Shown: positions 1 through 9,353 of the stretch, piece after piece | Numbering within the stretch: the first letter of the stretch is position 1 | Layout: every line of letters begins with the position of its first letter | Source: Alphaproteobacteria bacterium | GTDB lineage: Bacteria; Pseudomonadota; Alphaproteobacteria; Rhodobacterales; Rhodobacteraceae | NCBI GenBank assembly: GCA_030427145.1 | Contig: JAUHWT010000022.1 | Location: forward strand, 1-64,000 | Length of the DNA stretch: 64,000 nucleotides | Direction: 5' to 3' | The notes under the pieces: generated by a model | Databases searched by the model: none | What the model saw: only the letters and a program-made list of their open reading frames with translations | What the model was told of the DNA's origin: nothing | Program-made: the position numbers and the translations under genes

Positions 1-21
1 GCTCAAATCAAACCGCGCCAT
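1..21 (-). CDS. Start of a truncated CDS downstream of uxuA, possibly a short-chain dehydrogenase
   Basis: An ATG at 19-21 on the minus strand is preceded by a strong GGAGG seven bases upstream. It opens a frame reading MARFDLS before the window ends. It lies 72 bp after the uxuA stop on the same strand, so it is probably the next gene of that operon. An N-terminus of the type xxxFDLS is common just ahead of the first glycine-rich strand in SDR dehydrogenases, and a fructuronate reductase would suit the pathway. IS5-type transposases can start similarly. Seven residues cannot settle it; only the presence of a start is supported. Confidence 0.45.
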
Positions 22-93
22 GATCCAACCTCCGTTTTGAAGAAGTGAATCACACCCAAAGCCCGATGGGAATCCTGTTTATGAGTACAGAGC

Positions 94-1290
94 CTAGGCG
101 CCGGTCGCCTCCAGTGCTTTCGCGATGCCGCGCAGTTCCGCGAGACCGACGTGGCGACCGACCAGCGGGTAGCCTGGTTGTCCCTGGCGGGCACGGTCAT
201 CGGACATGTGCAGGCCATGATCGGGACGGAACGGGATGTCGTGGTCCGCACGGCCCGCATCGCGCCTGCGTTTTTCCTCTGCCCGGATGGCGGCGATGAG
301 AGCGACCATGTCGACGTCACCGTCAATATGACCGCTTTCGTGGAAGGTGCAGGGGCGACCAGGCGTTTCACGATGGACATTGCGCAGATGGATGAAGTTC
401 ACACGGTCGCCGAGACGGGTCATCATGCCGGGAAGGTCGTTGTCCTCCCGGGCGCCGAGCGAGCCGGAGCAAAGGGTGATACCGTTGGCGGGGGTGTCCA
501 CAGCTTCCATGATGGCCGCATAATCCGCTTCAGTCGACATGACGCGGGGAAGGCCCAGCAGCGGGAACGGGGGATCGTCCGGATGACAGCAGAGGCGGAC
601 GCCAAGCTCCTGAGCCACGGGTGCGACTTCGGAGAGGAAATCGATCATATTCTGGCGAAGACGCTCGGGGCTGATACGATCATAGGCAGCGAGATGCGCC
701 TTGACGTCATCGAGGGTCATGTTGTCCGCGGCACCAGGCAGGCCAAAAACGATGTTGCGGGTCAGGTCCGCTTTCTGCTGATCCGTGAGTTCCGCCGCCC
801 GTGTGCCGGCGGCCTCCGTGACTTCCGGCGTAAAATCCGCACCCTCGCGTTTTAGAATGTGCAGATCGAACGCGGCGAAGTCGATCAGTTCGAACCGCAT
901 GCAGGTGGCCCCGCCGGAAAGAGCCCAGTCCAGATCCGTCCGGGTCCAGTCGAGAACGGGCATGAAATTGTAGCAAATGATTTCGATCCCAGCGGCGGCA
1001 ACGTTTCGCATGCTCTCGATCCAGGTGGCGACGTGATCGCGCCACGGGCCTGTTTGACGCTTGATGTCCTCTGAAACGGGGAGGCTTTCGACAACATTCC
1101 AGGCGAGACCTGTCGGGCCATCAGGCCCGTTTTCAATGACACGCTGACGCTCCACGATATCCTCCGGTGTCCACAGTTGACCGGGGGGAACGTGATGAAG
1201 CGCAGTTACAACGCCGGAAATACCCGTCTGCTGAACTTCGGAAATCGAGATCGGATCTTTCGGCCCGAACCACCGCCAGCTTTCCTGCAT
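94..1290 (-). CDS. uxuA: Mannonate dehydratase UxuA
   Basis: A 398-residue protein that converts D-mannonate to 2-keto-3-deoxygluconate in hexuronate catabolism, in the cytosol. The N-terminal WRWFGP motif is diagnostic of the family. Likely metal ligands lie in CCHPDDP, LCSGS, FIHLRN and FRPDHG, giving the His/Cys/His/Asp set expected of this TIM-barrel dehydratase. The frame is open further upstream, but the start at 1290 is preceded by AAGGTGGAGG and matches the usual N-terminus. It is divergent from a GntR regulator with an operator-like palindrome between them. Family identity is confident; the link to nearby transport genes is inferred. Confidence 0.93.
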   Translation of the reverse strand: MQESWRWFGPKDPISISEVQQTGISGVVTALHHVPPGQLWTPEDIVERQRVIENGPDGPTGLAWNVVESLPVSEDIKRQTGPWRDHVATWIESMRNVAAAGIEIICYNFMPVLDWTRTDLDWALSGGATCMRFELIDFAAFDLHILKREGADFTPEVTEAAGTRAAELTDQQKADLTRNIVFGLPGAADNMTLDDVKAHLAAYDRISPERLRQNMIDFLSEVAPVAQELGVRLCCHPDDPPFPLLGLPRVMSTEADYAAIMEAVDTPANGITLCSGSLGAREDNDLPGMMTRLGDRVNFIHLRNVHRETPGRPCTFHESGHIDGDVDMVALIAAIRAEEKRRRDAGRADHDIPFRPDHGLHMSDDRARQGQPGYPLVGRHVGLAELRGIAKALEATGA

Positions 1291-1360
1291 TGATTTGTTT
1301 CCTCCACCTTTGGCACGGTATCCTTCGGGGGCCACCGTGCTTTTCATTGCCCACTCAGGC

Positions 1361-1398
1361 TTTATAGGAAATGGGCGCACCGCTGACTAGTATGGTAG
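1361..1398 (-). promoter_or_regulatory. Putative uxuA promoter with overlapping GntR-type operator
   Basis: On the minus strand TAGTCA (1384-1389) and TATAAA (1361-1366) are separated by 17 bp, placing a start about 60 nt before uxuA. The imperfect palindrome CTAGTATGGTAG (plus strand, 1387-1398) overlaps the -35 box. It shares 9 of 12 positions with the palindrome in the TRAP transporter promoter near 46150. Repression by the adjacent GntR protein is an inference. Confidence 0.45.
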
Positions 1399-1431
1399 CT
1401 GGGTTTTTGAATTTTCTGAAGGGACGTGCGG

Positions 1432-2115
1432 ATGCTGGAATTGGCTGGCGACGAAAACCGCCTCGACGCAGGACAATCGATTGGGCCGCAAATTCATGCC
1501 CTTCTGCGGGCGCGAATCGTGCGGGGCGATCTTGAGCCGGGAGCTCGGCTCTCGGAATCCGGGATTGCGGCGCGGTTTGGTGTGAGCAGGCAACCGGTGC
1601 GTGAGGTGTTCATCAAGCTCGCCGATGAGGGCCTGCTGGAGATCCGGCCTCAACGGGGCAGCGTTGTGCCGCGCATATCGCGTGAAAAAGTTGAGAATGC
1701 GCGGTTTGTCCGCGAAGCGGTGGAGGCCGATGTGGTCAGGCTTGCCGCAATACTTTTTACGAATGAACAGAAGGACGTCCTCGACGGTATGTTGACCGAG
1801 CAGGAGAACGCCACCGATCAGAATGAGTTCATGGCGCTGGATGACGCATTTCACCGGTTTCTGGCCGAGGGAATTGGTCGCAGTCATGCCTGGAGCGTGG
1901 TGGAGGCACAGAAGGTTCAACTCGACCGCGTGCGGTATCTCAGTCTGCAACGGTTTCCAACGGCGGCGCTAATCGAACAACACGGAGCCATCATCCGGGC
2001 CATACAGGCGGGCGACGCTAATGAAGCGGAAAAGATCATGCGCGAACATCTGCGCATGGTGTTGGATGACCTTCCCAAAATTGCGGAGCGGAACGCGGAA
2101 TTCTTCGTTCCGTGA
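1432..2115 (+). CDS. GntR family (FadR/FCD type) transcriptional regulator
   Basis: A 227-residue regulator. The N-terminal winged helix (about residues 10-75) contains the recognition segment SGIAARFGVSRQPVREVF. An all-helical FCD ligand-binding domain (about 85-215) follows. FCD regulators usually sense small organic acids, often uronates or aldonates. The gene is divergent from uxuA, so it is probably the local uxu regulator. A GTG two codons upstream is possible, but GAAGGG is better spaced for the ATG at 1432. The ligand cannot be told from sequence. Confidence 0.88.
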   Translation: MLELAGDENRLDAGQSIGPQIHALLRARIVRGDLEPGARLSESGIAARFGVSRQPVREVFIKLADEGLLEIRPQRGSVVPRISREKVENARFVREAVEADVVRLAAILFTNEQKDVLDGMLTEQENATDQNEFMALDDAFHRFLAEGIGRSHAWSVVEAQKVQLDRVRYLSLQRFPTAALIEQHGAIIRAIQAGDANEAEKIMREHLRMVLDDLPKIAERNAEFFVP

Positions 2116-2137
2116 GCCCGGCCAGACGAGACCGCGT

Positions 2138-3517
2138 TTACTCCAGGCCCAGCGCCGCGCGCCACTCGCGGGCATAGTTGGCAAGTTCAATCGCGTTGGC
2201 GGCCGGGGCGACCTCTTCGGGCTTCGCAAGTGCGTCAGTTGCGCCAAACAGGAGTGCGGCACCGAAGCTGGTGCCGGTAGCCGAACGACTGGCACGGACG
2301 GGGCGTCCCGTGGCGGCGGCAAGCATCGTCAGGTACCATGGGTTTTGGGCGAAGGGGCCTTCGACGATCGTAGGGCCGTTTGCGCCGGCGAGATCAAGAC
2401 AGGTCCCGCTCATCAGGGCGAGATACCAGGACAGGGCAAGCGCGCGTCGGCCGGAGCCGGTCTCGGGTTCAGTACCACCCGCCCAGCGCATTGGATGCCC
2501 CTGGAACGGGCCGGTCGAGGACTCGACGGCGGGCAGCAGCATGAGGCTGTCCGCAAGGACGGAATTGACGTCTTCCGTGCTTATGCTGATGGGGTGACCC
2601 TGTTGGATCAATTCGAACTCACGTCCCCCCATGAAACGGGCCGAAGGGACAGCTTCACCACGGGCGTTAACATTCATCAGCATGTCGCGCGCGGGATCAA
2701 GGGTAACGTCCTGTCCGCCCATGGCCATAACTATGACCCAGGTGCCGGTGGAGACGACGGAAAATGTCCCCTGCTGACCAAGAATGTGTGGATAGAGTGA
2801 GGCGTTGGAGTCGTGAATACCGCAGGCGACGGGTGTATCCCGCGCAAGGCCGGTTGCGGCCGCAATGTCAGGCAGGATCGGACCGAGAATATCCGTGGAT
2901 TTCCGCACGGGTGCGATTTTCCCTGCAATGTCCAGCGTGTCGATCAGGTCGGAGGGACGGGCTTCACGGGGAGCCCAGAGATCGGTGTGGCAGCCCATTG
3001 AGGTCACGTCGCTGGCGATCACACCGGTGAGACGGTGGGTCCAGTACTGTGGGTAGGTCAGGATATGGGCGGTGCGGGCGTGGAGCGACGGGTCCACCAG
3101 GAACTGCCAGTGAAGCTGCGCACCAACATTCAGGCCGTTGGTCAAACGCGGGGAACCGGTTTGAACGAAAGGCGGGCGGATGGCGTCATAGACGTCCGCG
3201 CAGGTGCCGGGTCCGTCATGTTCGTAGTCCAGAATCGGGGCAGCCAGATTGCCGTCCGGACCAAGGAGAGCCGCACTCGCGCCGTGGGTGGTAGCGGAAA
3301 TGGCATCGACACGGTGGTCGCGGTGGAACTGGCGAAGTCCATCGAGCAGGAAGTTCCAGGTGCCCTCCGTATCGAAATGGGGCCAGGGCGGTCCGGGCAT
3401 CACATGATTCGGCCGGGTGATAACGGCGATTTCGGTCAGGGTCGGGAGGTCCACCAAAGCGAGCTTGGCATTGGTTTTGCCAATGTCGATGACAGCGATG
3501 TGGCGGGGCGCGGTCAT
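2138..3517 (-). CDS. rhaK: FGGY-family carbohydrate kinase RhaK, last gene of the rhamnose transport operon
   Basis: A 459-residue kinase with an actin-like fold. The first phosphate-binding segment is [13 protein letters not shown] at residues 11-23, and STGTW marks the FGGY fold. It should phosphorylate L-rhamnulose in the cytosol, giving rhamnulose 1-phosphate for RhaD. It overlaps rhaU by four bases (ATGA) and has no clear Shine-Dalgarno of its own, so translation is probably coupled. In Rhizobium the orthologous kinase is known to be needed for rhamnose uptake as well as catabolism; the same cluster order suggests this may hold here. Confidence 0.9.
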   Translation of the reverse strand: MTAPRHIAVIDIGKTNAKLALVDLPTLTEIAVITRPNHVMPGPPWPHFDTEGTWNFLLDGLRQFHRDHRVDAISATTHGASAALLGPDGNLAAPILDYEHDGPGTCADVYDAIRPPFVQTGSPRLTNGLNVGAQLHWQFLVDPSLHARTAHILTYPQYWTHRLTGVIASDVTSMGCHTDLWAPREARPSDLIDTLDIAGKIAPVRKSTDILGPILPDIAAATGLARDTPVACGIHDSNASLYPHILGQQGTFSVVSTGTWVIVMAMGGQDVTLDPARDMLMNVNARGEAVPSARFMGGREFELIQQGHPISISTEDVNSVLADSLMLLPAVESSTGPFQGHPMRWAGGTEPETGSGRRALALSWYLALMSGTCLDLAGANGPTIVEGPFAQNPWYLTMLAAATGRPVRASRSATGTSFGAALLFGATDALAKPEEVAPAANAIELANYAREWRAALGLE

Positions 3518-3831
3518 GGCATGTGAAATACACGTGGCAGTACCACTGCGACGGGCTCGTTTTTGGGCGCGGTCTCCATGATGTCAGCCATATGCGCCCA
3601 CCATTTCTTCATGACGGGATGGTTTGGCAGATCGTCCATAGTATGACCATCGCTGCGGATCAGCACACCAATCAGCAGGTTGGTTTCCTCGTCGAAATGG
3701 ATCGAATAATCGCTGACGCCCACCTCATGCAGCAGCTCGACGAGTTCGGGCCAGATCTCATCGTGGCGGCGTTGGTATTCTTCCCGGCACCCGGGGTTGA
3801 GGCGCATACGGAAGACGTGCCGTTCGCTCAT
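3514..3831 (-). CDS. rhaU: L-rhamnose mutarotase RhaU
   Basis: A 105-residue protein of the usual length for RhaM/RhaU. It interconverts the alpha and beta anomers of L-rhamnose. His23, Tyr42 and the WW pair in KKWWAHM correspond to the active-site His, Tyr and Trp residues of the family. The start follows GGAG six bases upstream and overlaps the end of rhaQ by four bases. It sits between the permease genes and the kinase, as in the rhizobial rhamnose operon. Confidence 0.94.
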   Translation of the reverse strand: MSERHVFRMRLNPGCREEYQRRHDEIWPELVELLHEVGVSDYSIHFDEETNLLIGVLIRSDGHTMDDLPNHPVMKKWWAHMADIMETAPKNEPVAVVLPRVFHMP

Positions 3832-4835
3832 GGCCGGCTCCGTTTATTTGCAATCATGGCGACAATGCGGGGGATCGCGATGACACCAATCAGCAGAAGA
3901 CCAATAAAAATGGACATGACGATGCCCGGAACATTCAGGAGGCCCAGACCGAACGTCACGAGGCCCATGACGAAAGCGGCAATGACCACGCCAGGGATTG
4001 AGCCGGAACCACCGAGGATATTGACACCTCCGAGAACCACCATTGTCACGACCTCAAGCTCCATGCCCTGAGCAATGGACGGCCTCGTGGACCCCAAACG
4101 TGAGGTCAGGCAGATGGCGGCGACGCCGGACATGAGGCCGGTCAGCAGGAAGAGCATGAACTTCACGCGCTGGACACGGATGCCGGAGAAGAGCGCGCCG
4201 GTGGAGTTGTTGCCGATGGCGTAAACGGCGCGGCCAAAATTCGTTTTGTGCAGGAGGATGCCGTAGATGATGGCGATTATGGCGAAAAGCACCATTTCGA
4301 CGGTGATCACCCACCAGACATAGCCCTGCCCGAACCATGAAAAACTGTCCGGGTAGCCACGAAATGCACCGTCGCCCAAAATGATGTAGCTGATGCCACG
4401 GAAGAGGCTCATTGTGCCAATGGTCACCACAATGGAGGGCAGCCCAAGAATTGTGACGAAAACCGCGTTGAAGGCGCCACAAAGCAGGCCCACCGTGAGA
4501 CCGACGACGACCAGTTCCGGTGTGCCGGCTCCGTATTGCAGGGCGAGGCCCATCGCGGTCGAGGTCAGCGCGATGGTGGACGCGACGGAAAGGTCGATCT
4601 CGCCTGAGATTATCAGAAGCGCCATGGCGAAGGCGATCATGGCCTTCTCAGTAAAGTTGAAGGTCGCGTCGCTGAGGTTCCAGGCGTTGAGGAAGTATGG
4701 CGAGGCGAAGCTGTTGAGGATGAAGATCGCCACGGCCACGAGGAGCAGCAGGGCCTCCCAACTGCGCAGGGTGCGGTGGAGGCTGCCATGGAGGCGGTCC
4801 GGGATATGGCGGGGCTGCGCGGCGGTGTCGGTCAT
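3828..4835 (-). CDS. rhaQ: Rhamnose ABC transporter permease RhaQ
   Basis: A 335-residue inner-membrane permease of the BPD_transp_2 (RbsC-like) family. About eight to ten hydrophobic segments start near residue 27. The conserved GEIDLSVAS near residue 97 and [14 protein letters not shown] near 270 are typical of carbohydrate-uptake-2 permeases. It is translationally coupled to rhaP (4-bp overlap), with GGAG eight bases before the ATG. It likely forms a heterodimer with RhaP, powered by RhaT and fed by RhaS. Confidence 0.92.
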   Translation of the reverse strand: MTDTAAQPRHIPDRLHGSLHRTLRSWEALLLLVAVAIFILNSFASPYFLNAWNLSDATFNFTEKAMIAFAMALLIISGEIDLSVASTIALTSTAMGLALQYGAGTPELVVVGLTVGLLCGAFNAVFVTILGLPSIVVTIGTMSLFRGISYIILGDGAFRGYPDSFSWFGQGYVWWVITVEMVLFAIIAIIYGILLHKTNFGRAVYAIGNNSTGALFSGIRVQRVKFMLFLLTGLMSGVAAICLTSRLGSTRPSIAQGMELEVVTMVVLGGVNILGGSGSIPGVVIAAFVMGLVTFGLGLLNVPGIVMSIFIGLLLIGVIAIPRIVAMIANKRSRP

Positions 4836-5815
4836 GACGTGTGCTCCGCTGATTTAAGGATGATGCGGCCCCGGGTTTTGCCGGCGCGGGCATTGAAGGC
4901 AACGGCGATCAGGATGGCGCTGCCGGAGATCGCGAGTTGCCAGAAAGGCGAAATATCCACCACGGGCAGTGCGTTTTTGACGACGCCAAGAAAAAGCGCA
5001 CCAAGGACTGCTCCTGCAACCGTACCGACGCCACCCGCAATGGAGATACCGCCGATGACACAGGCCGCGACAACCTCAAGCTCAAAACCCCCAGCAATAT
5101 CCACATAGGCCACGGCATACCGTGCGACCCAGAGATAGCCGGTAAGGCCCGCGAGGGCGCCAGAAAGGACGAAGGCCAAAAACTGCACCTTGCCGACATT
5201 GATGCCGGTGTAGACGGCTGCGTGTGGATTCCCACCGACTGCGAAGATCGACCGGCCCAGCGGAGTGCGAGACATCATCAGGCCGAAAACCGCAACTGCT
5301 ACAACCGCGACCCATGAGAGGACGGGAAGGCCGATGATTTCAGCACGCGGAAAGGCAGTGAAGGACTCGCTCATTTCGTGCGCGTTAATCCATTTGCCGT
5401 CGGAAATCAGGAAGATGATGCCGCGGAATATGGTCATGGTCCCGAGTGTGACCACAATGGGCGGAATTGCGAGTTTCCAGACGAGAATGCCGTTGAACGC
5501 TCCCATGATGGCCCCAAGAGAGATGGCGATCATCACAATTAGCGGGATGGGCAGCCCCGGCACGGCAACATTGAGCATCGCCACGACCATGCCTGTGAGT
5601 GCAAGGTTGGCGGCAACTGAGAGGTCGATGCATCGGGTCAGGATCACAACCATCTGACCCAGGGCCAGGATCATCAAAGGCGCAGTATCATTGAACACGT
5701 TGGCCAGATTCGAGGGCGAGATAAACGCCGCGTGTCGGGTGGAGATGAGCAAAAGCAGGAGAAAGATGGCCGCGGCGAGAATGAACTCACGGACGGGGAT
5801 GATGCGCAGGATCAT
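4832..5815 (-). CDS. rhaP: Rhamnose ABC transporter permease RhaP
   Basis: A 327-residue paralogue of RhaQ with the same family signatures: RCIDLSVAANLALTGM near residue 60 and CVIGGISIAGGVG near 250. It spans the inner membrane several times. It starts three bases after the rhaT stop and overlaps rhaQ by four. Two non-identical permease subunits with a single double-domain ATPase match the rhizobial rhamnose transporter. Confidence 0.92.
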   Translation of the reverse strand: MILRIIPVREFILAAAIFLLLLLISTRHAAFISPSNLANVFNDTAPLMILALGQMVVILTRCIDLSVAANLALTGMVVAMLNVAVPGLPIPLIVMIAISLGAIMGAFNGILVWKLAIPPIVVTLGTMTIFRGIIFLISDGKWINAHEMSESFTAFPRAEIIGLPVLSWVAVVAVAVFGLMMSRTPLGRSIFAVGGNPHAAVYTGINVGKVQFLAFVLSGALAGLTGYLWVARYAVAYVDIAGGFELEVVAACVIGGISIAGGVGTVAGAVLGALFLGVVKNALPVVDISPFWQLAISGSAILIAVAFNARAGKTRGRIILKSAEHTS

Positions 5816-5818
5816 GGC

Positions 5819-7342
5819 TCAGGCCCTTTCCAGCTGCGGTTCTGTGGAAATGCCGGCGGCGTGACGTACGAGGGTTTCAGGCGTGAGGTCATCATCCTCA
5901 AGCTCTGCAACGATGCGTCCATCGCGCATGACGATGGCCCGGTCTGACATTCCGATGACTTCCGGAATTTCCGAACTAACCATAATGACCGAAAGCCCCT
6001 CAGCCGCCAGTTCGGCCATGAATTCGTGCACGGCGGCCTTGGAGCCAATGTCGATGCCCTTGGTCGGTTCGTCGAGAATGATGACCTGGGGTTTCGTGGC
6101 GAGCCACTTGGCAATGACAACCTTCTGTTGATTGCCACCTGAAAGATTGCCCACGTCCTGATCCAGGGAAGCCGCACGTAGATCCAGCCGGCTGGTGTAT
6201 TCGCGGGCCAACGCAAATTCCTCCGCCAGTCGCAAAAACCCGTTTCGCGACGTCCGGGAGATGGATGGCAGGGTCACATTCTGGAAAATGGGCAGGCCAA
6301 TAATGGCACCCTGTTTGCCGCGATCCTCGGGTACGTAGACGATGCCGTTTGATACCGCATCCGCGGGGGAGCGGATGACGCGGATCTTGCCGTTAATTTT
6401 GCAGACGCCCTTGGAGGGTTTGGTGATGCCGATAAGAGACTGCATAAACTCCGAGCGCCCTGCCCCAACGAGACCATAGAACCCGAGAATTTCGCCGCGC
6501 TTAAGCTTGAAATTGATGTCGGCGAATTCGGTTGGGTGATTGTAGCCGGTAACTTGGAGCACCTCCTCCGTCGCGGTGGAGTTTCGTTCGGGAAAGATGT
6601 GGTCGATCGAGCGGCCAACCATCATGCGGACCAGGTCGTCCTCGTTAATGTCGTCAATACGTCCGTCGCCGACAAATGCACCGTCCCGAAAGACGGTGTA
6701 GCGGTCGGCAATGCGGAAGATTTCGTCAAACTTGTGGCTGATGAAGAGGATGGCCTTGCCCTGGGATTTCAGGGTTTCGATCAACTCATAAAGTTCGGTA
6801 ATTTCCTTTTGCGATAGGGCGGCGGTAGGCTCATCCATGATGACCACACGGGCGTCCACGGACAATGCGCGGGCGATGGCGACGAGATGGCGGTTGGCGA
6901 TGCCGAGGTCTTTAAGGCGGGTCCGGGGGTCGAAGGGTGCGCCAATGCTTTGAAGCAGTTTGGCGGCCTCGCGCTGCATTTCCGCGCGGTCTATAAAGCC
7001 GAGCGGTGTGCGGGGGGCGTGGCCGATGAAGATATTTTCAGCAACGGACAATTCGTCAAACAGAACGGTTTCCTGATGGATGGCCGTGATGCCTGCGTCT
7101 GAGGCGGCGTTGACGCTGTCGAAGGTGACCGGTTCGCCGTCAATCCGGATGGTGCCCCCGTCAGGCCGGTAGATGCCGGTCAGGATTTTCACGGTTGTCG
7201 ACTTGCCCGCTCCGTTTTCGCCGACCAGCGCGGTGACCTCACCGGCGTGGAGGTCGAGCCGGACCGCATCCAGCGCCCTGACGCCGGGGAAGGTTTTGGT
7301 GATGGCGTCCATCGATACGACGGGCGCAGTACGCTCGGCCAT
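5819..7342 (-). CDS. rhaT: Rhamnose ABC transporter ATPase RhaT
   Basis: A 507-residue double ATPase of the RbsA/MglA type. The first half has Walker A GENGAGKST and Walker B VIMDEPTAAL. Its signature region (NRHLVAIARAL) is divergent. The second half has a degenerate Walker A (GLVGAGRSE, no lysine) but a good LSGGNQQKV signature and VIILDEPTKGID. One weakened site per half is normal for sugar importers of this family. The frame is open to 7453, but the conserved N-terminus and rhaS spacing favour ATG 7342. The name follows rhizobial usage and is unrelated to the enteric RhaT symporter. Confidence 0.91.
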   Translation of the reverse strand: MAERTAPVVSMDAITKTFPGVRALDAVRLDLHAGEVTALVGENGAGKSTTVKILTGIYRPDGGTIRIDGEPVTFDSVNAASDAGITAIHQETVLFDELSVAENIFIGHAPRTPLGFIDRAEMQREAAKLLQSIGAPFDPRTRLKDLGIANRHLVAIARALSVDARVVIMDEPTAALSQKEITELYELIETLKSQGKAILFISHKFDEIFRIADRYTVFRDGAFVGDGRIDDINEDDLVRMMVGRSIDHIFPERNSTATEEVLQVTGYNHPTEFADINFKLKRGEILGFYGLVGAGRSEFMQSLIGITKPSKGVCKINGKIRVIRSPADAVSNGIVYVPEDRGKQGAIIGLPIFQNVTLPSISRTSRNGFLRLAEEFALAREYTSRLDLRAASLDQDVGNLSGGNQQKVVIAKWLATKPQVIILDEPTKGIDIGSKAAVHEFMAELAAEGLSVIMVSSEIPEVIGMSDRAIVMRDGRIVAELEDDDLTPETLVRHAAGISTEPQLERA

Positions 7343-7380
7343 TGTTCCGGCTTCCATCAAATGGGTTGGATCTGTTTGGC

Positions 7381-7400
7381 CCGGTGCGCGGTGGCACCGG
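7381..7400. repeat. Intercistronic hairpin between rhaS and rhaT
   Basis: CCGGTGC and GCACCGG form a perfect 7-bp stem with a 6-nt loop, 16 bases past the rhaS stop and before rhaT. There is no T-run, so full termination is unlikely. Such hairpins after binding-protein genes often stabilise the upstream message and keep the binding protein in excess; that role is inferred here. Confidence 0.5.
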
Positions 7401-7415
7401 ACCGGACGGGGAAGA

Positions 7416-8411
7416 TCAGAAGATCGACTTGAACTCGTCGATATTGGTCTCATCGTAGATGAAGGGATCGGCCATTGCGCCTTCGGAGTTTTCGTCCAGC
7501 GTCAGGGTACCCATACGACCCATGGGAATTTCGGCGCCCGGACCAGCTTCGACACCGTTTGCCGCGAGTTCGTACGCCAGGGTTGCCGCGGAATAACCGA
7601 GATCGATCGGGTTCCAGATCGCGAAGGACTTCGAGGCACCGGATTCAATTGCGCCGGCCATCTCGGATGGCAGACCAAGTCCGGTCACGTTGACCTCACC
7701 GACCTTGCCGGCATCTACCACGGCCTGGGCTGCGGCAACGATGCCGACGGATGTTGGTGCGATGATGGCGTCGAGGTCGGGATAGGTCTGCATCAGGCCG
7801 GTTGCCTCACGGTAGGACTTGTCGGCGAGGTCATCACCGTAAACCGTCGCCACCACGTCGATGCCGGGATAGTCGCCCATCACCTTGTTCATCTCGTCAA
7901 TCCAGGTGTTCTGGTTGGTTGACGTTGTTGTGGCGGACAGCACAGCGACTTCGCCGCCTTCAGGCAGATGGTCGGCGGCGAGTTTGATGATCATGTTGCC
8001 AATCAGCGAGTTCGAAGACGGAGCGAGGTGAAGCTGACGCCCTTCCGGGGCCACGCCGCTGTCCCAGCTGATGACGGTAATGCCACGGTTCATGGCCTTT
8101 TTGAGGGCTGGAACAAGCGCGTCAGTGTCGTTGGCCGAGATGGCGATCGCATCGACATTCTGGGCGATGAGGGAGTTGATCACTTCGATCTGACCCTCGG
8201 CCGTGGTGTCGGTTGGGCCGGTATAGATGATTTCGACGTTGCCGATTTCGGCGGCGGCCTCTTCGGCACCTTTAGCGGCCGCCTCGAAAAAGCCAATGCC
8301 CAACGCCTTTGCGACCAGTGCAATGCGAACATTGTCCTGGGCCATTACGGGCGACGCGATCATTGCCGCGGAAAGCGCGACCGACGCCAGCATTTTCTTA
8401 ACTACACTCAT
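7416..8411 (-). CDS. rhaS: Rhamnose ABC transporter periplasmic binding protein RhaS
   Basis: A 331-residue periplasmic-binding-protein-like (LacI/RbsB fold) solute receptor. The signal peptide covers residues 1-24 (basic VKK, hydrophobic core, cleavage after SPVMA). The mature domain begins RIALVAKALGIGFFEA and contains IAISANDTDAL and VISWDSG, typical of the ribose/rhamnose receptor group. GGGAGGAA is four bases before the ATG. It delivers rhamnose to RhaPQT. It lies second in the operon after rhaR, with a stem-loop behind it. Confidence 0.93.
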   Translation of the reverse strand: MSVVKKMLASVALSAAMIASPVMAQDNVRIALVAKALGIGFFEAAAKGAEEAAAEIGNVEIIYTGPTDTTAEGQIEVINSLIAQNVDAIAISANDTDALVPALKKAMNRGITVISWDSGVAPEGRQLHLAPSSNSLIGNMIIKLAADHLPEGGEVAVLSATTTSTNQNTWIDEMNKVMGDYPGIDVVATVYGDDLADKSYREATGLMQTYPDLDAIIAPTSVGIVAAAQAVVDAGKVGEVNVTGLGLPSEMAGAIESGASKSFAIWNPIDLGYSAATLAYELAANGVEAGPGAEIPMGRMGTLTLDENSEGAMADPFIYDETNIDEFKSIF

Positions 8412-8449
8412 GGTTTCCTCCCTGGAGTGGTTTGGGTTTATTCCGCGGC

Positions 8450-9253
8450 TCAGGAGACCGCGTCTTCCTTTTTGGACGCACTCGCCGGGACAACGACGAG
8501 CGTTATTTCAGCGGATTCGAGCATTGAGGCCGTACGGTCGTCGATGCCCTCGTCCGTAATGATGGTGTCGATCCGTTCAAGTGGACAAAGGATCAGACTG
8601 GAACGATTCCTGAATTTGGAGCTGTCGACCAGAACGATCAGTTCATCCGCCTGGCCCACCAGTTTCTGTTCAGCCTGAATAAGCAGCGGGTCCTGTTCCA
8701 TCAGGCCCATAGGGCCGATACCCTGCGCGCCCATGAACATGCGTCTGGCATAGAAGTTGCGCGCCACATCGTTTTCGAACGGCGACAGGATGATGTTCTG
8801 TTCGCGATAGATTGCGCCGCCAGGAAGAACGACCGAGTTCCGACTGTTCTTCATCAGGTGTTCGGCGATGGGAAAGGAGTTGGTAAACACCTGCATCTGA
8901 CGCGAAGCCAACAGGTGGACCATCTGAAAGGTGGTTGTACCGCCGTTGATGATAATGGGCTCACCATCGTTGCAAAGCTCGGCTGCAGCAGCGGCAATTG
9001 CCTGCTTCTCAGCGATGTTGATGGTTTCGTTGTAGGAGAAAGGACGGCCTGCCAGCCCGACAAACGGAGTGGGCTTTACCGGCTCGGCCCCGCCCCGAAC
9101 GCGGCGCAGGCGCTTTTGCCGGTCCAGAGTGGCGATGTCTCGCCGGATCGTCGCCTCGGACGCACCGGTTAGGGCACAAAGGTCGGCCACCGTGACCAGA
9201 GACCGCCCCTGAACGGTCGACAGTATGACGCGATGCCGGTCCTTTTCGTGCAT
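8450..9253 (-). CDS. rhaR: DeoR-family rhamnose repressor RhaR
   Basis: A 267-residue regulator. The N-terminal DeoR winged helix has TVADLCALTGASEATIRRD (about residues 19-37) followed by RRVRGGA. A sugar-phosphate-isomerase-like effector domain contains IIINGGTTTF and VVLPGGAIY. These proteins usually repress until a phosphorylated sugar intermediate binds. The start at 9253 follows GGGAGGAA closely; the longer open frame upstream lacks support. It is first in the transport operon and divergent from rhaD. Confidence 0.92.
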   Translation of the reverse strand: MHEKDRHRVILSTVQGRSLVTVADLCALTGASEATIRRDIATLDRQKRLRRVRGGAEPVKPTPFVGLAGRPFSYNETINIAEKQAIAAAAAELCNDGEPIIINGGTTTFQMVHLLASRQMQVFTNSFPIAEHLMKNSRNSVVLPGGAIYREQNIILSPFENDVARNFYARRMFMGAQGIGPMGLMEQDPLLIQAEQKLVGQADELIVLVDSSKFRNRSSLILCPLERIDTIITDEGIDDRTASMLESAEITLVVVPASASKKEDAVS

Positions 9254-9302
9254 GGTTCCTCCCATTTCGTTGCCCGGAGGGTGACCCAAACCGCCCGCAG
9301 CT

Positions 9303-9321
9303 GTCAATCATCTTTTGTCAC
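9303..9321 (+). promoter_or_regulatory. Putative RhaR operator, rhaR-proximal copy
   Basis: GTCAATCATCTTTTGTCAC. It recurs in inverted orientation 51 bp away with 16 of 19 positions identical. The core can be written GTCAATCA-N5-(A/T)GTCAC. The position between the divergent rhaR and rhaD genes fits an operator pair for a DeoR repressor. Confidence 0.6.
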
Positions 9322-9353
9322 AAACCGTCAAAAAACCGCATTAGTGAGCAATT

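Noticed and set aside
1-21. Insertion-sequence transposase at the left edge
   Set aside because: Seven residues resemble some IS5 starts but also SDR starts; being downstream of uxuA on the same strand makes a metabolic gene more likely.
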